Of a stretch of DNA of 64,000 nucleotides, positions 26,375 to 33,498 are shown piece after piece; positions within the stretch are counted from its first letter, which is position 1, and each line of letters opens with the position of its first letter. This DNA comes from Bacillota bacterium (GTDB taxonomy: Bacteria; Bacillota; Sulfobacillia; DUMF01). The stretch covers positions 62,001 to 126,000 of the forward strand of contig DUMF01000025.1 in the NCBI GenBank assembly GCA_012840015.1, given 5' to 3'. The position numbers were made by a program, and so were the translations under genes. Under the pieces are notes generated by a model. That model searched no databases and had not been told where the DNA came from. It saw only the letters and a list, made by a program, of their open reading frames with translations.

Positions 26375-26852
26375 GTTTAGCGTTGCCTACTTAGCTAGAG
26401 TGTCAGTCATCGCAGCGGTTTACGCTGCCGCGACTGTCACGCCGCCACTCAACAGTATCAGCTATGGCCCGGTGCAGTTCCGATTGTCCGAAGCGCTCAC
26501 AGTGTTAGCTTATGTGAGCGATGCAGCCATACCCGGTCTCGCGGTGGGGTGCTTTTTGGCTAACCTCGCGAGTCCTTTCCTGGCGTGGGATCTTACCTTC
26601 GGGGTTGCAGCCACATTTGTGGCCGCATGCTTGACCCGTGTAATGCCACACCCGTGCTTGGCGCCGCTACCTCCCGTGATCATAAACGCCGTTGTAGTCG
26701 CGTGGTACGTCAGCGTTCTTTGTGAGAGCCCATACCTGGTTACTGCGGGTTATATCGCCATCGGAGAAGCCACGGTTTGCTACCTTCTGGGTTATCCGTT
26801 GTTGATCTTGCTGCTAAAGAATCCCTCGCTCCTGCGCCTGGTAAAAGGATAA
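26352..26852 (+). CDS. queT: QueT-family (queuosine precursor) transporter
   Basis: A 166-residue membrane protein with about five hydrophobic segments. ARVSVIAAVYAAATV, GPVQFRLSEALTVLAY, and GLAVGCFLANLASPF match the QueT family, S-components of ECF-type transporters often linked to queuosine genes or preQ1 riboswitches. No riboswitch or que gene is seen here; it simply overlaps the purD 3' end. GTG start with GGAG four bases upstream. Substrate is inferred from family only; a purine-like precursor fits its place after the purine genes. Confidence 0.75.
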   Translation: MTLLRKDRFSVAYLARVSVIAAVYAAATVTPPLNSISYGPVQFRLSEALTVLAYVSDAAIPGLAVGCFLANLASPFLAWDLTFGVAATFVAACLTRVMPHPCLAPLPPVIINAVVVAWYVSVLCESPYLVTAGYIAIGEATVCYLLGYPLLILLLKNPSLLRLVKG

Positions 26853-26854
26853 TC

Positions 26855-26905
26855 GCTACTAGCCTCCAGTAATGCCCTGTGGGTTCTATAGCTACTAGGC
26901 TCCAG
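26855..26905. repeat. Short direct repeat at edge of decayed region
   Basis: GCTACTAGCCTCCAG at 26855-26869 recurs at 26891-26905 with one mismatch (GCTACTAGGCTCCAG), 36 bases apart. It lies between the last functional gene and the insertion-sequence fossils and might be the scar of an insertion or deletion. The rest of 26906-27025 shows no recognisable content. Confidence 0.35.
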
Positions 26906-27026
26906 CTGTTCCCATCTTCTTCCGAGGCCTGCTATGCCTCCCGGCAGACGCTCAACCCATTTCCTCTTATTGGGAGAAGCCTGTGTGGATAAAGTCTTGG
27001 ACTTCGCATGATTTTGCCGGTTGTGG

Positions 27027-27735
27027 GGTCGACTTGTTACTGCCGCCGTGGCGACCACCCTGTCTACTACATCAGCGAAATCGTGGACCAGCTGGACCTG
27101 AGAGAAATCTCCCCCGTATGATCCCAGGATGATGGTGAAAGCCCGATAGCGGCTTTCAGGCAGAGGCATCACGAGGCTCTGGGCGGGCTGTTCGTTCAGA
27201 CGTTACAGATGGCGAAACGGAACGGGTTAGTGAAGTTAGATCGTATAGCGTTGGATGGAACGGACGTTAAGTTCGAATGCCTCCAAGCACGCGGCGATGA
27301 GTATAAAGCTCAGGCGGCAGTAGACGCGGATACGAAGATGATAGTCGCTACCGATGTGACCAACAAGGCTGTGGATTAGATAGAACTAAAGGATGTGGTG
27401 AGCCAGAACGAGGAGAACACTGGAGAGAAAACGAGAAAAGTATCTGCTGACGCGGGCTAGTACAGCGAACTTAACGTTAAGTTTCTCGAGGGAAAAGGCA
27501 TAGAGGCATTCATTCTGCCAAACAAGGTGAGCCAGAGGGAGTGGCAGCAACGGAAGGAGATATAAACGAGGCCGGGCGAGGTGTTCGGCTACATCAAGGA
27601 AGGGTTGGGTTTCTGTCAAGTCATGCTTCGAGGTTTGAGGAAGGCAGGGTCGAGGTGGCTCCTGATATGCACAGTATGCTACCTGATGAAGATTTTCAGA
27701 GCAGGTGTAAGCGCAAGGACGGCGTTGAGCAGCAT
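27027..27735 (+). pseudogene. Decayed IS1182-family-like transposase
   Basis: Fossil transposase. Reading the frame through 27050-27735 gives HPVYYISEIVDQLDL, FRQRHHEALGGLF, LVKLDRIALDGTDVK, YKAQAAVDADTKMIVATDV, KVSADAG, GIEAFILPNK and FGYIKEGLGFCQVM, the ordered landmarks of an IS1182/IS5-superfamily DDE transposase. The frame holds four stops (TGA 27119, TAG 27377, TAG 27458, TAA 27563), using all three stop codons, and several conserved stretches are missing: the region between the PRMM block and FRQRH, and the charged coiled linker before YKAQ. A frameshift near 27040 separates an upstream VDLLLPPW. Clearly inactive. No terminal inverted repeats were found by eye. Confidence 0.75.
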
Positions 27736-27929
27736 CTGAGAAGGGGAAGCCAACCTACCAGCCAGGAATGGGGTCAGCGACAGAGATTCAAGAGAAAACG
27801 CCGGAGGTTACCTGACCATTACCAACGCAGACTGCTAGCCCGACTTTCGCAACGTCGTCACTGTTTTTGCGGGTTTTAGTCATGTTTGGAACGCGGAAGC
27901 TTGAGAGTTCTAGTGGTCTCCTCAAGAAA

Positions 27930-28560
27930 GGCGGATTTACATCCGCAAGTCCGTCCACAAGACAAAAGACGGCAAAGAATATGTGAACTAATTGTTGGTG
28001 AAATGCGTATCCACCCCAAAGGGACCCAGGCAGCGCACGATGTGCTCCATTGTTGGGGAAAATGATCCCCGGGTCGGCGGGATAGCTGCACGTGCAAGGG
28101 CACCCAAGCGCAAGTCCGCACAGCAACCTGCAGAAGGCGAGGGTAGAAGCTGGAGGCAAAGGCTGATGCTGTTTCGGTAGAAGAAGCCAGAAAAGCGGGG
28201 CCAATGCACGTTGCAAACCAGTTCTGGCACAGGCTGGGGATGGGTTAAGTGCTGAGATTTTTAGCCCTTTGATCCATTGCTTTTCGACTTCCTGATATCC
28301 ACCTTGGGACTTGGTGGTGTTGCTTCCCAAGTTATATCAAGAGGCCTTATAATGCAGCAACCACGCCTACAAATCATCACAGCCTGCTCATTGGAGAGTG
28401 TGCGCGAAACGCTGCGTACTCACCAGGTGGTTACGGTCTTAATCCCGCTAACAGATGGCCAAGTACTGAAGATACGGCGGGTGAGAACTCCTGAGCCGCC
28501 GCATGTTCAACGGAGCCCATTAAACCGAAGAAGACGTGGGTCAAACCGGGATAGTGACTA
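27930..28560 (+). pseudogene. Decayed IS1634-like transposase with internal deletion
   Basis: A second fossil directly after the first. Its N-terminal part reads RIYIRKSVHKTKDGKEYVN, a TAA stop, then LLVKCVSTPKGPRQR, typical of the start of IS1634/IS4-type transposases. Around 28150-28235 it gives EEARKAGPMHVANQFWHRLG. The piece from about 28340 to 28510 (SLESVRETLRTHQVVTVLI, GQVLKIRRVRTPEPP) resembles the C-terminal end of the same type of protein. The catalytic middle is absent, so one element has lost its core, or two have fused. Frames shift between the pieces. Family assignment is by recalled motifs only. Confidence 0.55.
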
Positions 28561-28666
28561 ACGGCGAGGACAAAGTGCGCCCAGCTGTGGTTTTGAGTCA
28601 ATAGTGCGGAAGTGGGGCTATAGCCGGTTTGATTTTCGACGCGCGGTGGGAGTTTTGGCCTGGAAG

Positions 28667-28695
28667 TTGGCAGAACCGGCAGTTACTTGTATATA
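28667..28695 (+). promoter_or_regulatory. Promoter of ferredoxin-AOR operon
   Basis: TTGGCA (-35, 28667-28672), 17-base spacer, TATATA (-10, 28690-28695), about 65 bases upstream of the ferredoxin start. It lies just past the insertion-sequence debris, so the debris may have contributed it. Confidence 0.5.
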
Positions 28696-28760
28696 TAAAC
28701 GAAGCATATGAGTCTGTTGTATGATGTTCCTAGGACAGGTATCGGGGGGGTGTCTTAAGC

Positions 28761-29171
28761 TTGGAGTTGCAGGTGAGAGCAGAACTATGTTCAGGATGTA
28801 GGGTATGTCAACTGGTTTGCGCTTTAAGGAACATGAACGAATGCAACCCAAAAAAGTCCACACTCAAACCAATCGGTCACTTTCCGGAGCCTGGCAGGTA
28901 TGAAGTGAAGGTGTGCAACCAGTGTGGGGCGTGCGCCGAAGTGTGCCCTGTCGGTGCAATCCACAACGAGGACGGGGTGTATATAATTCACGAAGATGAA
29001 TGCATCGGCTGTATGCAATGCGTGGATGCTTGTCCGTACGGAGTTATGTTCACCCATCCGGACCGGCAGGCACCATTCAAGTGCGTGGCGTGTGGAGAGT
29101 GCGTTCGGTACTGTCCCACCGGAGCGCTCGTGGACGCAACAGGCCAGGTTAAAGGGGGGAGTGCCCGATGA
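28761..29171 (+). CDS. Polyferredoxin subunit of aldehyde oxidoreductase
   Basis: A 136-residue iron-sulfur protein with four cysteine groups: CSGCRVCQLVC near residue 10, CNQCGACAEVCPVGA near 52, CIGCMQCVDACPYG near 76 and CVACGECVRYCPTGA near 103. They predict up to four 4Fe-4S clusters. It is the electron-transfer partner commonly encoded with tungsten aldehyde:ferredoxin oxidoreductase, with which it overlaps by four bases (ATGA). TTG start with GGGGGGG about 11 bases upstream. No export signal, so cytoplasmic. Confidence 0.9.
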   Translation: MELQVRAELCSGCRVCQLVCALRNMNECNPKKSTLKPIGHFPEPGRYEVKVCNQCGACAEVCPVGAIHNEDGVYIIHEDECIGCMQCVDACPYGVMFTHPDRQAPFKCVACGECVRYCPTGALVDATGQVKGGSAR

Positions 29172-30994
29172 TCTATGGTTACGCCGGGAAAGTGCTTCGT
29201 GTGGACCTCACCTCTGGTAGAGTTTCCACAGAACCCCTGGACGAGTCGATGGCTCGAGAATGGCTAGGCGGCAGGGGGTTTGTAGCAAAGAAGCTGTGGG
29301 ACGAAGTGACGGCAGGGACGGAACCATTTTCGCCGGAAAATAAGCTGATAATGGCCGCAGGGCCCCTCACTGGGACTTTGTTGCCTTCAAGTGGGAAACT
29401 GCATTCTGGTTGTCTTTCCCCTGCTAGCGGTGGCTACGGCGACAGCAACATGGGCGGCCACTTCGCTGCAGAACTGAAATATGCTGGCTACGACATGATC
29501 ATCATAGAGGGGCGTGCGGGACTTCCCTCCATCCTGGTTATTGACGATGATAAGGTAGAAATAAGAGGGGCAGGAGACATTTGGGGGAAAGGATGCATCG
29601 CTTCAGAAGTAGAACTCAAGAGGAAGCTCGGAGACGATTTTCAGATTGCCGTAGTGGGTCCTGCTGCGGAACGGCTAGTCAGGTTTGCATGTATTTCCCA
29701 TGACTTCGGCAGGCAGTCGGGCCGGGCAGGCGTAGGTGCCGTCATGGGTTACAAGAACCTTAAAGCGATAGCGGTCCGAGGCTCCAAAGCCATACCGTTG
29801 AAAGACCCGGCACTCGCGCTAAAAAAGGGCGAGGAACTGTTTGAGGCGGTGTTTGCAAAACCGGGCTACAAGGAATGGACCCCTTACGGAACTGCAGGTG
29901 TAACCGATTGGGTCAACGAAGTGGGAGCCTTCCCGACCAGGAACTTCAAGAGTGGTTACTTCAACGGGTACAAAGGGATTGACGGTCAAGCTTTACGCGA
30001 TAGGATCCGAATTACCGACAAGGGTTGCTTCTGTTGCCCGATACCCTGCGGCAAGTATTCCACCGGCGTGGTGGGTGGGAAACGCTTCTTTGTGGAAGGG
30101 CCCGAGTACGAGACTATTGCCATGATCGGCGGAGATCTCATGCTTCCCACTATCGAAGAGGTAGCCTACGCCAATTCTGTGTGCGATGACCTCGGACTTG
30201 ACTCGATTTCTGCAGGAAGTGTCGCTGCCTTTGCCATCGAGTGCTACGAGAATGGCATCATTTCGAAGGAAGATATCGGCCGTCACGTTCAATTCGGTGA
30301 CGTGGACAGCGCCGTGTACCTTTTCGAACAGATGGCCTACAGAAGAGGGATCGGCGACCTACTGGCCGAGGGCGTGAAGAGAGCCGCCGATAGGCTGGGT
30401 CGCGGAGCTGAACGTTTTGCCATACATGTTAAAGGGCTTGAGGTCACAGGATACGAGCCAAGGAACGCGGCCGCGATGCTCCTATCTTATATGACCGCAG
30501 ATATCGGGGCGCATCACAATAGGTCCTGGGCCATCACCTACGATATCGCCAAGGGCCGCCTGAGCACGGAGGGCAAAGCGGAGTGGGTGATTCAGCTACA
30601 GCACACCAGGCCGCTGTTCGATACCCTCGGCATTTGCCGCCTGCCATGGGTTGAGATCGGGTTTGAGACAAAATGGTACGAAGAGATATTCCCTGTGATC
30701 ACCGGTCTCGATTACAGCTGGGAGCAGCTGCTAAACATATCTGAAAGAATATGGAACCTCACAAGGTGTATCAGCATCAGGCATATCCCAGGTTTTGGCC
30801 GCAAGGATGATATGCCTCCCGTGAGATTCGTAGAGGAGCCGATCCCGGATGGCCCCACGGCGGGGGGGCATCTGACTATGGAAGACGCCCAGAAGCTACT
30901 GGACGACTATTATAGGCTGCGAGGCTGGGACTCCAACGGGCATCCCACTAGGGAAAAACTGCAGCAACTCGGTCTAGATTTCGTAAAAATCTAA
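29168..30994 (+). CDS. aor: Tungsten-containing aldehyde:ferredoxin oxidoreductase
   Basis: A 608-residue AOR-family enzyme that interconverts aldehydes and carboxylic acids with ferredoxin, using a bis-pterin tungsten (rarely molybdenum) centre. The N-terminal domain starts YGYAGKVLRVDLTSG and contains SGCLSPASGGYGDSNMGGHF. The 4Fe-4S ligands are C-x2-C-x3-C in CFCCPIPC, and the fourth cysteine is in DTLGIC, matching the DxxGxC cofactor motif. KGLEVTGYEPRNAAAMLLSY and ADIGAHHNRSW are the other cofactor-contacting blocks. Length equals that of the Pyrococcus enzyme. The moe/moa genes at 5887-11049 would supply its cofactor. Natural substrate unknown; acetaldehyde or amino-acid-derived aldehydes are usual. 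Confidence 0.93.
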   Translation: MIYGYAGKVLRVDLTSGRVSTEPLDESMAREWLGGRGFVAKKLWDEVTAGTEPFSPENKLIMAAGPLTGTLLPSSGKLHSGCLSPASGGYGDSNMGGHFAAELKYAGYDMIIIEGRAGLPSILVIDDDKVEIRGAGDIWGKGCIASEVELKRKLGDDFQIAVVGPAAERLVRFACISHDFGRQSGRAGVGAVMGYKNLKAIAVRGSKAIPLKDPALALKKGEELFEAVFAKPGYKEWTPYGTAGVTDWVNEVGAFPTRNFKSGYFNGYKGIDGQALRDRIRITDKGCFCCPIPCGKYSTGVVGGKRFFVEGPEYETIAMIGGDLMLPTIEEVAYANSVCDDLGLDSISAGSVAAFAIECYENGIISKEDIGRHVQFGDVDSAVYLFEQMAYRRGIGDLLAEGVKRAADRLGRGAERFAIHVKGLEVTGYEPRNAAAMLLSYMTADIGAHHNRSWAITYDIAKGRLSTEGKAEWVIQLQHTRPLFDTLGICRLPWVEIGFETKWYEEIFPVITGLDYSWEQLLNISERIWNLTRCISIRHIPGFGRKDDMPPVRFVEEPIPDGPTAGGHLTMEDAQKLLDDYYRLRGWDSNGHPTREKLQQLGLDFVKI

Positions 30995-31001
30995 AGCCTA
31001 G

Positions 31002-31036
31002 GGGCGAGGCTGAGCTTGCTCTAATCAGCCTCGCCC
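31002..31036. other. Strong hairpin between convergent aor and MFS genes
   Basis: GGGCGAGGCTGA (31002-31013) pairs perfectly with TCAGCCTCGCCC (31025-31036) over a loop of 11 bases. It covers the last codons of the minus-strand MFS gene. There is no T-run on either side, so it is not a classical intrinsic terminator but may still halt or protect both transcripts. Confidence 0.6.
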
Positions 31037-32187
31037 GTCCTTGACGGTAGTGGCTCGCCTTTGAGTACCCAGAATAGTGCGATTGAAGCAGTCAGCCCGG
31101 TAACGCCTCCGAACAAGAATGGAGCTTTGGGGCCAAATGTGTTCCAGAGCAAGCCGGCCAGCGCGGAGGCTGGTAGCAATCCGATACCGACTAGCGTGGC
31201 ATGAAGCCCAATCAGTGTGGCTTTCTGGTTGGCAGGAGCGATATCAGCTACCAGCGCTTTCTCGACGCCTTCGGTGAAGGCAATATAAAGCCCATAAAGG
31301 GCAAAGAGGGGTAGCATCCATCGGGCACTCGCGAAAGCGAACCCGAGGTAGACGATGCCGTAGAACATGTAGCCGAGGACTAGTAAAAGGCGCCTGCCCA
31401 CTTTATCGGATATCTTCCCAGCGGGATATGCGAAAGCGGTGTATACCAGATTGTACGCTAGGTAGAGCAGGATCACTTGTTCCGCACTATACCCCAGATT
31501 CTGTGCCCTCAAAAGAAGGAACTGGTTGGACGAGTTCCCCAGGGTGAAGAGGAATGCCACCAACAGGAACAGGCGCAACTTCGGATCGAGTGAAGCCCAG
31601 TTGAGTTTGAGACTGCGAGACTGACGTTCTGCGTTGCCCTTTTCTTTGACAAAAGTAAGGCATGCCACACCAAGGGCGGCGGGGACAATAGAAATAGCGA
31701 AGACGGCACGATAATCTCCACGGAATCTCGTCAGCAAGAGGTAACCCAGGGCGATGCCTATGCTTGCACCCATCGTGTCCATGAACCGGTGGAGGCCAAA
31801 AGCTGCGCCCATCTTGTGCTTCTCGGATGATTCAGCGATGAGTGCATCCCGTGGAGCGGTACGTACCCCTTTCCCGAACCGGTCCATCACCCTGCCAGCA
31901 AGGATGGCATGCCAGCTACCCGCCGTTATCAGAAACAGCTTGCCCAAAGTTGAAAGGCTGTACCCAGCCACAGTTAGAGGCTTGCGCCGGCCCACTTTAT
32001 CGGAAATAGCACCGGAAAAAACCTTGAGGAGGCTGGCCACGCTTTCCGCTATTCCTTCGATGAGCCCCACTATAGCGGGAGTTGCCCCAAGTTTTGTGGT
32101 GAGGAACAGCGGCAACAGCGGATAAACCATTTCTGTTGAGACGTCAGTCAGTAAGCTCGTCAAACCCATTACTATGATGTTCAACAA
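31021..32187 (-). CDS. MFS transporter
   Basis: A 388-residue major facilitator protein with about 12 membrane segments. It carries the MFS loop motif in two places (GAISDKVGRRKPL and GKISDKVGRRLLL) and the block GRVMDRFGKGVRTAPRDALI that marks a subfamily often found near metal and chromate-resistance genes. TTG 32187 follows GGAGG at about eight bases and directly abuts the stop of the ChrB-like gene, so both form one minus-strand operon. By context it could export an oxyanion or handle general stress; this is inference, as the usual chromate exporter is the unrelated ChrA. Confidence 0.85.
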   Translation of the reverse strand: MLNIIVMGLTSLLTDVSTEMVYPLLPLFLTTKLGATPAIVGLIEGIAESVASLLKVFSGAISDKVGRRKPLTVAGYSLSTLGKLFLITAGSWHAILAGRVMDRFGKGVRTAPRDALIAESSEKHKMGAAFGLHRFMDTMGASIGIALGYLLLTRFRGDYRAVFAISIVPAALGVACLTFVKEKGNAERQSRSLKLNWASLDPKLRLFLLVAFLFTLGNSSNQFLLLRAQNLGYSAEQVILLYLAYNLVYTAFAYPAGKISDKVGRRLLLVLGYMFYGIVYLGFAFASARWMLPLFALYGLYIAFTEGVEKALVADIAPANQKATLIGLHATLVGIGLLPASALAGLLWNTFGPKAPFLFGGVTGLTASIALFWVLKGEPLPSRTGEAD

Positions 32188-32721
32188 CTAGTTCCCCTCC
32201 CTTTCGTATACGGTGGAGGCGAATCGCTCCAGAGCGGACCTGCAGCGTTCCAGCCAACTGGCAGCTACATCTTTTTGCTTCGATCCGAAGAAATCCCGAC
32301 CGGAGATCCTTTCGAACCATGTTTCCAATCGCTCCAGATTACTCTGATTTTCTTCTAACTCGGCGAAACTGAAATTTTGTCTGTCTGTCTCACGGCAAAT
32401 TTCCTCGAGAAAAGCCTGGCATTGTTCTATCACTTCTCCGTATTCCTGATCCCGTTGAAAGTTGAACTTTTGGATTATCTTCTCATTCTCGCTTTCGTCT
32501 AGACCCGTTGCCAGAAGGCAGATACTTTCCCCCCCTGCCTCCCTTATTTGAGCAGCTAACACTTGGAACAGTGCACGACTCTTCTCTGAGTCGGGCATGA
32601 TACAAACGGAGTTCTGAAGATAGATCGCTCCTGAGAGTTTCACTGCCCTCCAGAGGGCAACCCGGTGCCTCGAAGGCACAGCCGGAACCTTATAGATGAA
32701 CAGCAGCCAAGGTATTTCCAT
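32188..32721 (-). CDS. ChrB N-terminal-domain protein
   Basis: A 177-residue protein whose start, WLLFIYKVPAVPSRHRVALWRAVKLSGAIYLQ (positions 5-36), is the signature of the ChrB N-terminal domain of chromate-resistance proteins. VCIMPDSEKSRALFQVLAAQIREAGGE continues the fold. The C-terminal half is charged and helical (FLEEICRETDRQNFSFAELEE). The longer ChrB proteins have an extra rhodanese-like or regulatory part, absent here. ChrB is reported as a chromate-sensing regulator in Proteobacteria; whether this short form binds DNA is unknown. It is paired with an MFS transporter. Confidence 0.75.
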   Translation of the reverse strand: MEIPWLLFIYKVPAVPSRHRVALWRAVKLSGAIYLQNSVCIMPDSEKSRALFQVLAAQIREAGGESICLLATGLDESENEKIIQKFNFQRDQEYGEVIEQCQAFLEEICRETDRQNFSFAELEENQSNLERLETWFERISGRDFFGSKQKDVAASWLERCRSALERFASTVYEREGN

Positions 32722-32855
32722 AAGACTCTCGTCCCTACAAAGTCGGGCGAGCTCAATCTATCATGTAACGGTTGTTACGTCAAGGCGGCATGATATCATC
32801 GGAAAGAAGTTTTAATGTTAAAGTAAAGACGAATATTAGGTGTGAGGTGAACTTC

Positions 32856-33296
32856 GTGCGCGAAGGAGGTATTGTAAAAGAGGTAAAAGGGGATACGGCT
32901 GTGGTAGCGCTCAGGCGCACTCAGGCTTGTGCTCATTGTGGACGGTGCGGCGCTTTTACGGCCACGACGCCCGATTTCATTCTCGTGGAAGCGAAGAACC
33001 TGGCCGGGGCGAAGGAAGGAGATGACGTGGACCTGGAGATGGAGCCAGGCACCGTCTATAAGGCCGCACTGTTGCTGTATGGTATCCCGCTAATATTGGG
33101 AGGCTGCGGCTACCTCTTGGGGCGTGCAGTCATCGGCGGGGACGCCGGCGGTCTCCTGCTGGCAGTAATCTTTGTGGGGCTGGGGTACTTAATCGTGAGG
33201 GCTTACGATAGAACGGCAGCCCGATCCGAGAGCTTTAAACCTACCATAGTGGCGATCATTGGGAGAGGAGAGTCTAGAGAAGATGAAAAAAGCTAA
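32856..33296 (+). CDS. RseC/MucC-family membrane protein
   Basis: About 146 residues. N-terminal GGIVKEVKGDTAVVALRRTQACAHCGRCGAF contains a C-x2-C-x2-C cysteine cluster typical of the RseC/MucC (SoxR-reducing) family. Two hydrophobic helices follow (AALLLYGIPLILGGCGYLLGR and a second at LLLAVIFVGLGYLIV), then a short cytoplasmic tail. In Gram-negative bacteria RseC helps an Rnf-type complex re-reduce SoxR; in clostridia the role is unclear. GTG 32856 with GAGGTGA upstream was preferred over the frame's earlier start, which lacks a site. It overlaps the next gene by 14 bases. Confidence 0.75.
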   Translation: MREGGIVKEVKGDTAVVALRRTQACAHCGRCGAFTATTPDFILVEAKNLAGAKEGDDVDLEMEPGTVYKAALLLYGIPLILGGCGYLLGRAVIGGDAGGLLLAVIFVGLGYLIVRAYDRTAARSESFKPTIVAIIGRGESREDEKS

Positions 33297-33498
33297 GTTC
33301 AGCGTTCCCGACATGAGTTGCCAGCATTGCAAGATGGCCATCACCAAAAGCGTCAACGGCTTGAAAGGCGTGCGGAGCTGTGAAGTTGATCTGGGATCTA
33401 AAGTGGTCGTGGTAGAGTATGATGAGACGGCAACTTCGGCCGCGACGATTCGTTCCGCGATTGCAGACGCGGGCTACACGCCTTCTGAGTTGACGTGA
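33283..33498 (+). CDS. CopZ-like heavy-metal-binding protein
   Basis: A 71-residue single HMA domain: KAKFSVPDMSCQHCKMAITKSVNGLKGV with the metal-binding M-x-C-x2-C motif, then the betaalphabeta tail ending SAIADAGYTPSEL. Such proteins are copper (or other soft metal) chaperones that deliver to P-type ATPases. No copA or csoR is nearby; the partner is instead the RseC-like gene, with which it overlaps. Its 3' end overlaps, tail to tail by 25 bases, the convergent gene at 33474. Confidence 0.85.
   Translation: MKKAKFSVPDMSCQHCKMAITKSVNGLKGVRSCEVDLGSKVVVVEYDETATSAATIRSAIADAGYTPSELT

Noticed and set aside
26792-27172. Minus-strand frame of 126 codons in the decayed region
   Set aside because: Antisense of the transposase fossil; no family likeness or ribosome site.
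27050-27735. Stop-codon recoding in the IS1182-like frame
   Set aside because: TAA, TAG and TGA all interrupt it and conserved blocks are lost, so decay is the simpler explanation.
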